DNA of 64,000 bases from Protea cynaroides (GCA_028583415.1 CM053274.1:92288549-92352548); one strand, 5' to 3'. Numbered from the stretch's first letter, positions 47,790-60,365 are shown. A program made the numbers and translations. The notes: generated by a model not told the origin, from the sequence alone.

Positions 47790-50330
47790 TTTCTGTAACA
47801 TGATGTAATCGAGAAATTCAGAATTACATATTAGTAAAAAGAAACTCTAAGCCGGCTGTGCAAGGTATGCCCTCTCACATGTCTTTTTTTCTTTTCTTTT
47901 CTCTCCTAAAATAATGTATAAAATGTTGAATTGAGAGAGTATATCTGATATGTCTTTTTTAATCTTTTTGCTCTCTCCTCAAAAACTAGTAAGTAAAACA
48001 TTAAATGGTGAGAGAGCATAGCCCACACTGCATGTTCAAAGATCATTTTCCCTTTAAATCCCACCATCTTGTCTATTTCAATTCTACTGGTCATTTTGGC
48101 ATACTAACTTGCGAAATTTAAATGAGGGGGTTTCAATTGGATTTATGGTGTTAGCAGACCTAAGAATTGATCTTTCAAATCGAATGACCTCTGCATCCCA
48201 ATCAATTTGCTGGTATGTTTGGGGTTGGGATGTAATCCCAATCTGTTGAAGAAAGGTGAACTGGGGGAAGAAGAAGTACTGTTATAACTTACACTAGTTT
48301 TCTGGTTTGCCATGTTGTTTATGAGTTGTACTTGATTGACTATTAGAACTTTTTGCGTGAAGATTTGTGGGAGAAATTGTTGAGGTCTCAAACAGTGTGC
48401 TCTGTACTTAGACTGTTTTGCTTGAATGGCTTTAAAGAACACTTCCAACACTCAAGTTGGATTTGGGATTCAAGAAGAATCAAATGTCTTTCTCCTCTGC
48501 GAGATTTACTCCCAACGGTTGGATTGCTAGACAATTTTTATGGGGTAACAAATCTAATTGAAAAGCAGCTGATCAACATGTTTTCCATTAATTTATGGAG
48601 GTAAAAATCTAGTGAAGATTATCATGCCCATCACAAGGCTTAAATGCTGAACTGCTGTGATTTTTTTTGTTACTCTGCCATCATGTCATTGATCTGATTC
48701 AAAATCTTGATCGTAAGCTGTTGCATTGAGCAACTAGATATGGAAGCCCTTAATTCAGAGGGATTAATCAGCGATCAACTGTTAAATTCCCATGTTAGTA
48801 TATTACGACCATTAAAAATCGAAAGAGTATGCGATCGTGAAGAACAGAGGAAGCAACCAGTAATATGATTCCATATCAATGTAAGAGAGACGACAAGAAA
48901 TATTGGAAAAAAAAAAATTACATTTTTATCAGAAATTATCAATTCATAGGAAGCAGAAATGAATATAAAAGAAAATGGGAAATACCATTTCACTCATAAA
49001 AGTTTCTTACATCCATGATCGAAGGAGTCGTCATCTTGACATTATCGTTTCCTCCTTCCAATTTGAAACTCAAAACAGAAGTTTCCTTTTAGTGAAAGGC
49101 CAGATTTTAATTTACCCCAAAGTTTAAAATTTTTCACTTTCTTTCCTTTCAATTCTTCTTGCAATCAAACAAAGCCATGGTAATATTGATTATTGTTATA
49201 TGATTTCTGTTGTTTTCATTGTTCTAATGGTTATCCCAAAAAAAATTTCTTGTCAAATAATCATTCTTTTTTTTTTTTGTAAAAATGAAATAAGGGTAAA
49301 ATTGTTTTTAACGTTTTAAATTTAACGGTCTTAGTCAATGGAGTGCAGCTGTAGTCGCGAACCATACTGTGCAGGTGGCTGTAACGTATGGTCCTAGAAG
49401 AAAGGACCTTCCCTCACAAGACGAAAAGTCTGAGCACGAATTGTGTTTGTGTTCGCTGGACAGCGTAGAAGCAGCATACTGTATTACTTTGAGCGCAGCT
49501 AAGCTGCTTTAAAATACCATCTCCTCCAGAGCCTGCATAACTAACACAAAGAAGTATGATTTTCTCTATCGAGCCTTGCCTCAAGCCTCGAGAACTGTTG
49601 TCAACTTTAGGATGTCTCCGTATTAAAATCATAGGGATGGTATGAGTATTTTTCCTTAAAATACTTTCTTTTCCCCTCATTCTGATTTGTTAATTGAGTT
49701 TTGTTTGGTTCCTTGAATTTTGATTGCTAGAATTCCATGGAAGCTCGTGGTGCTGGTTGATGTATATTAACACGGTCTAGAAGGTGAGGGAGGGACGATA
49801 GAGATGGGGCAGAAGGTGGAGAGCAGGGGATTGTGAGACGGGTGCTACCAAAGGGGCTGAGAGGAGATAAGGATATTTTCAGAAATTGAATTTAAAAAAA
49901 AAGAAAAAAAATAGAAAATTTGTATATCTAAAATATCAGGAAAAAAAAATTTAAAAGAGAGAACTTTGAGTAAATATTGATCAAAACAGAGGACCGATGG
50001 TACTTATCCCCAGTCCGACTGCTTATCTCTTGTGCCAACATAGGAGCCATTGGGAATTCAAACATGAGCATCCAACTATGGGTGGTCATTTCACCCCTCC
50101 TATGTCTAGGCGTAGAAGCACATTATCGGACAAAAATCTTTTTCTGTTACCAGATTATCGAATTCCAATCAAGATATGGCAACATCCCAACATCAGTTTA
50201 CCCGTTACAATAAAAGCGAAAAGTGGCACGTGCAAAAATTGGAAGAAGCTACCTCCCCTCCATACTCTTCCCCTGAGTCATGAACTCATAGCCATCTCAG
50301 TCTCTCTCGAACTCCGTTAGATCAGTTGCC
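47790..50330. other. Intergenic sequence, no gene seen
   Basis: The first ~250 bp (47918-48020) resemble the UGT C 3' flank beyond the AT tract. Short frames at 48143-48604 and 49414-49680 lack domains. Nothing else recognised. Confidence 0.45.
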
Positions 50331-50672
50331 ATGGAAGAAGCTCTCAGGTGACTTAATGGTCTAACTCACTTGTCGGAATCGGATCCAAAAGATGTGTACA
50401 AGGAACTTCGGCAGAAAAAATACAACAACAACAAAAGATGCATTAAAGAGACTGATGATGCAGAGTCCGGCAGTGCGAACATGAAGTACCGTGGAGTCCG
50501 ACAGTGGCCGTGGGGCTGATACACAGCAGAGATAAGAGACCCATAGTCCAAGGAGAGGCGATGGCTGGGGACATTCGACACTGCCGAGGAGGCCGCCTAC
50601 GCTGCTTTGTGCCACGAGAGGCGTGAAGGGTCGCACTAACTTCATCTACCCAACTTCACCACTAGAGTGTAG
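50331..50672 (+). pseudogene. AP2/ERF transcription factor pseudogene
   Basis: From an ATG at 50331 one frame reads MEEALR-stop-LNGLTHLSESDPKDVYKELR and on into the AP2 domain: KYRGVRQWPWG-stop-YTAEIRDP-stop-SKERRWLGTFDTAEEAAYA. A deletion/frameshift follows, and VKGRTNFIYPTSP appears in another frame. YRGVR, WLGTFDTAEEAA and the RTNF ending are AP2/ERF hallmarks. Three in-frame stops plus the frameshift rule out a working protein. The functional parent would be a nuclear DNA-binding regulator, possibly of the LEP/PUCHI-like ERF branch; that placement is a guess. Confidence 0.85.
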
Positions 50673-52739
50673 ACAGATCTACTAGGTGTATCATACCATA
50701 TTGCAAGCCAAACACTCTAATATTCCAACATTAAACAATTTAACAACAAAAGTATATATGATTCACCTCCACAGTGTGTAAAAACTACGGCCATGGAGTA
50801 ATGACCTAACAACTTTGTATTTATTCAATATTCTTCAACAATGTCTTGACTGCACACACAATCCAAGAGGTAGGAACCACAATCTATGATTTCATTTGTG
50901 CAACAACACAAATGATGGTAATAATTCCACAACCTAATAAACCCCAATTGGATGGGTAAGTACAATATTCAATGTAAAATTTAATACAAAGCAATTCTCA
51001 TCCTCAATTACATTTACTGTCTAGTCTTTCTCATTAAATTACCAAAAAACTTAGACCAAAACAAAAGAAGTTGTATGAACAAGTAACCTCTATGAGAGTA
51101 ACTCCACCACTCGTAGTTTCTATGATTTAAAAACGTGATGTACGCATTTAGATCTACAAAATCGCCTCCATAACAAAGAAAAACCCCAAAGCTTACTAAA
51201 AATTGGAATTACTTTCGCTGCTAGCAAATTCAGGCCATTCGATATGAGATTAAAAGAGCGGGTGGAATCTGGATAGTCGGATCATTATAATTTCGTACGA
51301 TGAATAATGTCCAATTAAACCAAATTTTTGTGTTACCAAAAAAAAAAGAAGAAAAACTAAACCAAATCTTTGGATGCTTTATGGAACGTGCACACCAAAC
51401 AATATCAAATGCACTACTATGTAAATGGAGTCATTATCCTCTTCTGTTGATCCTTCAATTGAGGATCCCCCCCCGCTACCAATACATCGGTAGTCACTTG
51501 GTTTAGAGCCCCCGCCCCCAAGGGGGGGCCAGGATTGAAGACGATAATAACCCATGTAAATGGAACACCAAAATTTGATGCACCAACCAATAACCACCCC
51601 GCAATAGAATGTCCAGCGTCCCCCGATAGTGCTTCACCAATCTGGGTTTCGATGATGCGGCTTAATCTGAGCCGCCCAATACATATATGCATAAACTTCA
51701 GGAATTCCTAGAACTGCCTAGCTGGCTTTTAATTGCATTTGAAGACAAATTTAATATGTAATTACAACTCAAACCCCTCACAAACCATAAACTTCCCGAA
51801 AGCTTTGAAGCCTGGATTTTTATGATTTTTCTGACACGTAGTTGGAAAAAACTGATCGTAACTTTGCCATACGATATCAGAATGAGATGATTCAAAATCC
51901 ATTGTAAAGTTAATTTGATGCTTTACATATTTTATGTTCAGTACACTTCATGAAACTATCATGGGACCCATCACAATCTGACTCAAAATAAAACATTCTA
52001 AACAAAACTTAAAATATATCCATGGAAGTATTACCACATGGGCCATGAGGTTCTCAGACACCAGAAAACATATATATCCATCTCAAAACATCACTGAGCG
52101 TCTGAACGCATGAAAGGGATGATTAATTCTGTGTCAGATCAAAACCCAATCAATTCACTTGCAAAACCAACGAACTCAATGCAAACCCTGTCAACTCGAT
52201 GTCTACTGTTCCATATCACTATAGATCATTCTCACATATCACTATTTAGCTTCAAATTTTCTAGCCTAATTATTGGAAACAGATTTGATCATAAACTAAC
52301 AATGTAGCTTAAGCCTCAAACAAAAAACATTCCGAGTTAAATTTAAAATACAAAGCAGGGTCCTAACCGGAAAAAATAATAATAATAATAATAAATTTGA
52401 AATCTCAAAGCTAAATATCACTGAAATTAGGTACTAAAAAATCATACAAGAAATGCAGAAAAAGAGTTCAGATATTTTGTGAGAATTGAAGATTCTCCTA
52501 AAGTTTTGATTGGTTGTAAAGGGAATTACGAAAAAAGAAAGCGAGATTTTTTATTTAGAGGGAAAATTTTCATAATCATTATAGCACATGCTATTAAATG
52601 ATTATGTAATTATTTCTAAATTATTCTGTATTTAGTTATTAACTTAGACTTCACTTTGCATCCAATTCCTTAGTATTTAAAAAGTAAAATAAATTTTACA
52701 TATAAAAGTATCTTTACTAATTATGGTTAAAAATTTAAA
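50673..52739. other. Intergenic sequence, no gene seen
   Basis: Includes C-rich and G-rich tracts at 51465-51535, an unassigned minus-strand frame at 51417-51692, and an (AAT)n microsatellite at about 52376-52394. No RNA gene or regulatory element recognised. Confidence 0.4.
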
Positions 52740-52990
52740 TACTTTATAATTTATACAGTCATGTTGTGGCCAATCTGACTATGATTCTTTGGTCAAGTGT
52801 GTTAATGATGATCTTCGGCCTATGAGAGTGAGTTGCAGTCTATTAAAGAAGATATTCTGAAATTGGTTTCTCTTTGTTCCTCTGTTTCCTTTGTTTTTAT
52901 TCCTAGGGAAGTTAATAATGTTGCTCATTCCCTAACTAGGAAGGCAATGTCATTGGCGGGGTTGATTCACTAGCCTATTTCCGCTCCCTG
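52740..52990 (+). pseudogene. C-terminal RNase H-like remnant of a LINE-type element
   Basis: Plus-strand reading gives VFIPREVNNVAHSLTRKAMS, the standard end of the plant RVT_3 RNase H domain (R-x-x-N-x-x-AHSL-x-R), followed after a stop by a P-x-x-LHDL-type tail and an A-rich end. The upstream catalytic part is degraded. Confidence 0.6.
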
Positions 52991-53184
52991 ACTTCATGAC
53001 TTATGTAAGGATGAAGCTTCAATTGTAACCCGCTCATTTTTTGAATAGAATATTTTTTCACAAAAAAAATGCAATCATATTGTGTTATACCTTTCCAAGT
53101 TTCTTTTATAACTTTAAAAAATTCACTTCCCTTCCCTTTTAATTTCCCTTGTAATCAAACTGAGCCTAAAGGATCCCCATTTAC

Positions 53185-53416
53185 TAATGCTCCATTTGTT
53201 TCGATGCAAAATTTTATACGACACATTTTTTTATGCAAAAAAGAATTTCAATGTTTGTTTCAGGTAGGAAAAAGAAAGACAAAGTTCATTTTCCATCCCT
53301 TTTATAAATCACTATATTTTATCTCTTTGAAATAAACATTGAAATTTTTCTTTTACATATAAAATATTACACGTAAAATATTACTAAAATTTTACGTCAA
53401 AACAAATGGAGCATAA
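53185..53416. mobile_element. PIF/Harbinger (Tourist-like) MITE with TAA duplication
   Basis: The element at 53188-53413 (226 bp) begins TGCTCCATTTGTTT and ends with its exact complement AAACAAATGGAGCA. The inverted similarity continues inward (GCAAAATTTTA versus GTAAAATTTTA). It is flanked by TAA at 53185-53187 and 53414-53416. Three-base TWA duplications fit PIF/Harbinger. Relatives: 7551-7789 and 8485-8622. Confidence 0.75.
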
Positions 53417-54365
53417 TGGGAATTTGAGTTGATCACATACTATTGTGTCAGCAATTGAAATTCTAGAAAAAAGAAATAATCTAGTTTGAGTTTCTAAACT
53501 AGGCTATGACTATGATATATGTATGAACAATTTCAATTCTAAAAATCTCTTCTTTTTCCTTTTTGGTAAGAAATTCTAAAAATTTCTTGAAAGTACAAAC
53601 TCGGCCTAACATTATGACTACTGAAATTTCTACTGCAGTAATACAGTTATGGTGGTAGTTTCTATAGCCATGGTCTAGCCTACTTAAGTTTTGATCTGGT
53701 TTGATATTATAGCTATTTTATTTATTTATTTATTTTTGTAAAACCAACTTGCATTCATAAGTACCAGTAGTACACATGGATGGAGACCTATAACAAGTAG
53801 TACGCATGGCAGAGACAGGTAGTGCCATCCTAACCAAGTCATTCTGGAATGATACCTCGAAGCTTACATGTCATGTCGAGGCCTTGTATATAATTTTCGG
53901 TGGCTTCGAGACCCTCATAATCCTTAGTAGAGGCCGTAGGGGCTTTTAAAGAGAATGCTTTGCACAAGAGGACTTTTTAGATCTCGAGGGTCTCGATCAA
54001 GGGCACGCAGCCCTTCCCCTTCCACTAGAGAGTTGCCTTCTGATCTTCCCATTATCCATGTGGCAGTAATCTAATGCTCGATTCACTGAATTCCTTATCA
54101 ATTACCAAAAGGGGGGAAGTCTAACTAAGAATTTCATATCATCATTGTAGGAAAATCGTTTACTTGAAGTTTTGGAAGGCGGAATTATAATGAAGGGAAT
54201 ACCAAGCAGCTTTTGGCTCTTTACAAACTTGAAAAGAAATGTGTAAAATATGAATGGAAAGAAAAGGCCAGCCATGAAAGAAGTAGCTGCAGTTCAGGTA
54301 GGATTAACAAGCTTTCAAAGACATCCTTGGTGACAATTTTATACCAGGACAAGTCCAAAAACTAT
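53417..54365. other. Intergenic sequence, no gene seen
   Basis: AT-rich; includes a (TTTA)n-like tract near 53715-53735. No domain in any short frame. Confidence 0.45.
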
Positions 54366-55325
54366 TCATGTTAGGTTAGACAAGGTTCTTGGAATTGATT
54401 CATTTAACCCATTGTGTGAGAAGTTTAATGCAACAATTCCATTTAAATCTCCTATTTCAGATGGGATGTCACCCGTGTAAGAATTAAGTAGACCTACTCT
54501 TCGTAATGAACTCGACTTCTTCTGATTCACCGACTTCGTTGCTATTATAGTCATCTTATTGATGGAGGTCTGAAGTTTCAACGAGGATGGAGAAATCAAA
54601 TGTATACCAAAACAAAATATTTTTGTACAAATTCGGGTGTTGTTCTTTCTTATCTCCCAAATGATATTGTCATTCAAACATTGTGGTATTGATCCAGAAA
54701 GGTCATCATGGGAAATATCCATTATGTCTATCCATGCCAATTGGCAGAAGTAATTCAGTATGGGGTCATTAAAATGATTTTATTTCAAGAGAAGCACTCT
54801 CAAATCAGAAAGGGCACTTATCCACTCTAGAATAACACCATATGTATGTCATTATCTCTGATGTCCAAAGTCAAAAGAGATGAACTATTGAAATGTGCAA
54901 GCGGTAGAGTCCTTGTGAACCTATTCCTCTTGTATGTAGAAATTGTGAACTTGTTAAGTTCAATATTGATGGTAAGGAATCTAGAAGTAAATTTTGAGAA
55001 AGGTAAAGAAATTTGAATTCCATAAGTTGATAACAAGAGCACATTCAAGTGAAAAGGAGGAATCCAGGAAGAATACTCAACTTCCACTTTCAACTTGTTT
55101 GTAACACTAAAAAGGTATTAAAAGTTGGAATGGTTAGTAAAGGAGATGAATGGGAACAGGCTATCAGAATCGTTATAGTTCAGAGAAATAGAAACAAGGG
55201 ATGTAAGGCTGGATATGAGAGATGAGGGGATATTTCTTTTAAATCAGTTATTTGAGTGATCTAGCATCCCAAGAGTTGTTAAATTTTTGAGACATAGATG
55301 ATGAATCCCTTCAAAATTTCCCACC
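54366..55325 (-). pseudogene. Decayed LRR receptor-like protein copy
   Basis: Minus-strand pieces match the neighbouring RLP in order: LTSLVSIS and NHSNF (about 55150-55325), SSWIPPFHLNVLLLS, SSSLLTLDIRDNDI, MDISHDDLSGSIPQCLN, then EIGDLNGIVALNFSHNGLN and PRTLSNLT. Large internal LRR blocks, the transmembrane C-terminus and the 5' exons are missing, and the frame breaks several times. A clear pseudogene derived by tandem duplication from the gene at 55805-58588. Confidence 0.8.
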
Positions 55326-55329
55326 CATA

Positions 55330-55562
55330 ACCAATTTGTGATTTTAACAATATCTATGATTTCTTCAGCACCATAGGCTATGTCTCGGATTTGACTCACC
55401 CAAGTTTTTGATATGTTCATAGTCCCTAGCTACTTTTACCATTAGTATCCTTGAGGATTGGATCCATTGGAACTCATTATGTAGGTATCTGTTCTCCCTG
55501 TGCACTCCAAAGGGCAAGCTTGCTTTATGTTTTAATAGCTCACTGCTCATCATAACTCACAA
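55330..55562 (-). pseudogene. NLR (CC-NBS-LRR) Rx-type coiled-coil fragment
   Basis: Frame pieces on the minus strand read SELLKHKASLPFGVHRE, then NEFQWIQS, then after frameshifts LKDTNGKS, ARDYEHIK, and TWVSQIRDIAYGAEEIIDIV. The order E-x-x-W-I-Q, LKD, then WVSQIRD-x-AY-x-AEEIID is that of the Rx N-terminal coiled-coil domain of CNL immune receptors. At least two frameshifts (near 55458 and 55395) and no NB-ARC follow. It sits between two RLP copies, apparently as an inserted scrap. Confidence 0.7.
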
Positions 55563-58133
55563 GTCAGGCTTGAAGGAACCGATGATGGACCACACAAAAG
55601 GAAATGATTACTGAGACTTGCATATGAGTAGATTGATTTGGAGTCAACCACACTGGAAAGGCCATCTTGTTATTCATTTCTATTTTCCATTTAGAGAATT
55701 ATATATTGGAACTCTGACATCCATTCCCACAGGATATTATTACATGGCATCACTCACTCTTACTCAAATAAGATTGTGCAAAGAAACAAGAGGGAGGAAG
55801 CAATTTAAGTACATGCCCAGTTACTCAACTTGTACCAGGTATTGGAGACAAATTCATGACATGAATATATACAATGCTCAATAAAACGGAACCACATTTT
55901 TCACCAATAAGGATTGACGTAGAGAACTGCTGCAAATCCCAAGAAGATCACAACATATGAAGCAGCAAAACTTGCAAAGAAAGCGGTCATGTCGATACCA
56001 TCATCTCCATTGACACCGATTGAAGTTGTTGCTGATGTGTTGGTTGATTCCGTATTGGATGAACAGAGTCTTGATAATGGTGGACCACAAAGAAATGGGT
56101 TGCCCTCATAACTGCTGTTACTGAACGTTGAAAATTGTGCCGTCATCTCTGGTGTCTTTCCAGATAAATTGTTGTGTGCCACGGTAAAGACCTCCAATGA
56201 GTAGAGTATGGACAATTCGGAAGGGATTTCCCCACCGAGCTTGTTGTAGGAAAGATCCAAACTCTCAATTTGGGTTAGGTTTGACAAGGTTCTTGGAATG
56301 GGTCCAATTAAGTGATTGTGTGACAAGTTTAATGCAACAATTCCATTTAAATCTCCTATTTCATATGGGATTTCATTTCTCAAGTTGTTGCAAGATAGAT
56401 CCAATGAATACACAATATTAAGGATGTCACCCTTATAAGAATTAGACCTATTCTTCATAATGACCTCAACTTCTTCCGTTGTACCAAATTCCATGATAAC
56501 GTACTCATTCAAATAAGAATCTCTCTCAAAAAAGAAAGGTCCGGGGCCTCTTGTCCTCCCAAATGATATATTATTCAAACATTGTGGTATTGATCCAGAA
56601 AGGGCATTATGGGAAAGGTCCATTATATTTGTCCTTGCCAATTGACAGAAGTTATTTGGTATTGGACCATTGAAAAAGTTTTGTTTCAAGAGAAGAATTC
56701 TCAAATTAGAAAGAGCAGCTATCCACTCTGGTAGAACACCAGATAACTCATTATCTCTCATGTCCAATGTCAAAAGATTTGAATTATTGAAAACTGCAAC
56801 TGGAGAAATCCTTGTAAACATATTCCCTTGTAGGTGCAGATATTGTAAACTTGTTGAGTTCAATATTGATGATATGGAACCCAAAAGTAAATTGTGGGAA
56901 AGGTTAACAAAATTGATACTTTCAAGTATACAAAACTCGATTGGGATGATTCCTTGCAAAAAATTATCCCCCATGATGAATGTATGCAGGTATGTGAAGT
57001 TGCCAATCCAATTTGGTATTCTTCCTGTTATTCGGTTGAAACTAATATCCAGAGTTTCTAATGCATAGCATTTGGACAATCTAGATAAGATAGTTCCTGA
57101 GAACAAATTGTTGTCCAAAAACAAAAAATCCAATCGAGTCCAGTTAAAATATGGAAGAAGTATTTGATCATGCAAACTATTATTTGAAAGTCTTAAATGT
57201 ATTAGGTTATTGCAACCTATGGCCATTCGTGTCGGAATTTCTCCGGAGAAATTATTATTGGACAGATCTAAACTCTGCAACCTTTTCATGTCACCTATTG
57301 ATGAAACAATGGGACCCTCAAAATAATTTTGGGAATAGATTCAAAGAACCTAGGTTCGGTAACATCTCACCGATGTTTTCTTGAAGCAGTCCATTGAAAT
57401 CATTGTTTGAAATGTCCATAATGTATGCAGCTCTGTGGATATTGGATAAGACAAAATGACCACCTAATGAATTATTTTTCAGTATTAGAACCTTTAACAT
57501 TTTATTGTTCTCCAACAACCAAGTCGGGAACATTCCTGTCAAGTTGTTACTAGAGAGATCAATTTCTATCAAGTTGTGTTGGGTGGTGAGAAATCTTGGA
57601 ATTGTTGCATTAAGATTGCTGTTGGATAACTGGAGGACCTTCAATTGGAAAGGGGAAGCCCAGGAAGGAAATTCAGTTTCTACCTTTAATTTGTGTCCTG
57701 CACTACTAAGGTCAATTGATTCAAGGTTGGAATGGTTAGCAAAGGTGATGAATGAGAATAGGCCATCAAAATCATTATAGCTTAAAGAAATGGAAACAAG
57801 GGATGTAAGGCTGGATATGAGAGATGAGTGGATATTTCCTTTGAATCGATTATTTGAGAGATCCAAGAGATCCAACACCCTGAGAGTTGTTAAATTTTGG
57901 AGACATGGAGGAAGAATCCCTTCAAAATCGTTCCCTCTAAGACGTAACTCCTGAAGGTGTTTCAATTGACACAAGTCTGCATAACAATATAAATGAAGTC
58001 AATCATCTATTTGTGAAGGCCTAATTACCCATATGTTCACCGTTCCAAAAGTTGACCCCAAATTTAAGAGCCAAAAAGACCAATGGAAAAGCATCTTAGC
58101 CAAAACTATCAAATCGTTCCAACTCATTTTTAC

Positions 58134-58211
58134 CTTGGAATTGCCCTAAAGAGAAATTGAATGAATTATAACTCAGATCCAATGACTGCAACTTATTTGA
58201 AGTAAATAATT
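58134..58211 (-). CDS. 78-nt LRR exon of the RLP gene
   Basis: Encodes LFTSNKLQSLDLSYNSF and a GQFQ end between an acceptor 'gggtgcag' and donor 'caaggtaaaa'. Duplicated at 61690-61767 with the same length. Confidence 0.75.
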
Positions 58212-58432
58212 CTGCACCCAATAAGACAAAAGTAAGAAAATAGTGTCAAAAGGTACCTTGGTTTGAAGAGGACATACGGAACATTCCTTATATCCCTTCA
58301 TGCTCAATTGATTTTGATAAATATGCATTTCACATGTATTTAATTTAAATTTAAATTAAAAAAAAAAAAAGAAAAAAGAAAAATGGAGAGTGGAAAAAGT
58401 TATTGATAGTAGAACTAGTGGGAGCTAAGTAC

Positions 58433-58588
58433 CTTGAAAATGTGAAAATCCTTGAAAATTGTTGTTAGAAAGAGACAAAACCCTAAGGGATTTGAGTGCG
58501 GCCAAAGATGGAAGGATGCTGTTGTTGAAGCTATTATAACTTAGATCTAGGACCTCCAGCTTTCTCAATCCAACCAATTTTTGAAACC
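58433..58588 (-). CDS. 156-nt LRR exon of the RLP gene
   Basis: Encodes GFQKLVGLRKLEVLDLSYN through SHFQ, about two LRRs, phase-compatible with the exons on both sides. Partner exon at 61964-62119. Confidence 0.8.
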
Positions 58589-58639
58589 CTACAAGACCAT
58601 ATATGCACACAAAACAACAATGTATAGATATTATTCAAG

Positions 58640-60200
58640 CATCGTATATATATGTATGATCAAGTGATTAGGAAGAAAATGCTTCAGCTTAAGCATTCTT
58701 TTGTTTTCATTGCATTCTAAGTCTATCAATACATATATGCACATTCCACCTCCTCCTAGCTCATAGAATAATTTAGAGGGAAATTTTTTAAAAAAAGGGT
58801 TGGTCGTATAGACAAAACCAGGGTGACGTTGGCATCCTGGACTTGCATCCAATAGGAGGTAGTTATGGTATTTTAGGAGATGGGATGTTAAAATCTAACC
58901 GGCATAAATAGTAAATCCCTGTGCCAATGTCTGATTGTAACTGACAACCAGACAAATTAAACCTTTGAAAAAAAACCCACTTAGAAGCAATTCATGGCAG
59001 TAATTGTCAGATTGATAGAGATTGAAAAAAACCAAGAAATTAAGACTTTAGAAGAATTAATTAATTTATTGTCCCAAATCTGCTTCCAAAAAAGCACTGC
59101 CACGCCACAAAATGATACTTTAGAGACAAGGGAGCATTTGCACCAATACATCATTAAATCAAGACATACAGGGCCGGGGTTGCAATTCAGCCCTTGTTAG
59201 AATCTAGATATTATAGCAGGCCAACCCACTTGCTTGACCTAGTTTGGGTCCAAGTGGGCCATTGATTAAAATTTAGGCCATCCTCCTTTATGGGTCTCTG
59301 TTTCAAATATGTTATATGGTTGTATGTTGCACTCATTTTTTTTTTTCATTAATAAAATCTCCTTCCAATTTCTTTTATTGGGAAGAAAAGAAAAGAAATA
59401 ATTTGGATTGACATGAAGAAATCAAGATCAAACGCAATGTATCCTTCTGAAATCTCGGAGAATTACTTTACCAAAAAAACAAATAAAATCGGAGAAAGAG
59501 AATAACTTCCTAATTTATTTTTTATTTGGTGCCAAGGTGGGCTCACTATAGGGTGGCCCGAAGGTGGAAGTTGATGTTGAATGAGGGCCGGAGACAAGAC
59601 GAGGAGACACTTAATCTATGGAAATCCTTTCCAGTCGTCTTACCTCAGCAGCCAGCCAGAGATCCGACGGTGGAGGATTACTTGGCGCCCATACCAATGT
59701 ATGGGTATATGCGCCAATTGATCTCTACCGTTTTTTCTGCCAAAATAATGAAGACTTGCCAATTTTGGGCATTGAGGCAAGGCTGGTGCTTTTAGTCTCA
59801 ATGTATAAAAAACATAATCTATTCAATCTACTAACTACTATATTTTCTTACTTAATTTGTTAATTTATTATTCTTTAATTAAGATATTTTTCTAAAAATT
59901 ATGCAGCATGTGATTTTATAGTTATCATTGTATATATAACATGCGCCAATGATTGAAAATTGAAGTTTGTATTGACAGCAAATAAACCCCCCCCATCTAC
60001 CTATTGTTTGTACGAGGAGGCATAGAATACCCCAAACCAGTGACGCAACTAGCAAATTAGCTACTTCTTTATCCAAAAAAGGGAAGCACACATGAATATT
60101 GATATGCCTTTTCCTCAAGCAGGGTGATTGAGAGGTCACCACAAATATAAATATTTTACAGCTCTACATGAATGTAATAATATAATACCATTAATCAATT
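58640..60200. other. Intronic or intergenic sequence between LRR exons, with dispersed repeat
   Basis: A repeat at about 58765-58960 ('aggaggtagttatg', 'cataaatagtaaa', 'gttgtaactgacaaccag' or close variants) recurs at 62265-62450 and inverted at 60500-60700. The rest parallels 62450-63860, as expected from the 3.55-kb duplication. No gene seen. Confidence 0.55.
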
Positions 60201-60218
60201 ATTAATTGGCAAGCACAC

Positions 60219-60365
60219 CTTCTCAATTAGCGAATCGTCCCAAAAGATTCTAAGCAAGAGACAGAGTCCTAAGAGACGGGAGTGCAGCCAAAGATGGAAG
60301 GATGTTGTCGTCGAAGTGATTTTCATATAGATATAGGACCTCCAACTTTCTCAATCTTTCAAACC
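60219..60365 (-). pseudogene. Degenerate 147-nt LRR exon
   Basis: Encodes GFERLRKLEVLYLYEN and ILPSLAALPSLRTLSLA, then TAG and, after altered sequence, TGA, before a 'gaaggtgtgc' donor. The homologous exon at the window edge (63876 onward) is open at this point, so this copy is broken. Confidence 0.75.

Larger units (their letters stand above)
55805..58588 (-). pseudogene. LRR receptor-like protein, near-complete but interrupted twice
   Basis: Minus-strand exons 58588-58433, 58211-58134 and 57976 onward all meet in the same codon phase at GT-AG sites. The large exon holds tandem plant-type LRRs (LDLSxNxFxGxIPxxI), the cap motif NPFLCGPPLSRLCSS, an acidic spacer and a membrane helix (FFASFAASYVVIFLGFAAVL). 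This is the layout of plasma-membrane RLPs, which sense extracellular or pathogen signals and lack a kinase. Lesions: one extra base at 57334-57335 shifts the frame (the other frame resumes with NYFEGPI and GDMKRLQSL), and TGA at 55901-55903 follows NPYW. After it 31 codons stay open, reading KMWFRFIEHC and on to TAA at 55805, the usual RLP tail. Either pseudogene or sequence error at the first site. The 5' end lies among the upstream exons. Confidence 0.85.

Noticed and set aside
51417..51692. 91-codon minus-strand frame that looked protein-like (FGVPFTWVIIVFNPGPPLG)
   Set aside because: No family recognised, sits over C-rich and G-rich tracts, no splice or promoter context; left unannotated pending a database search.
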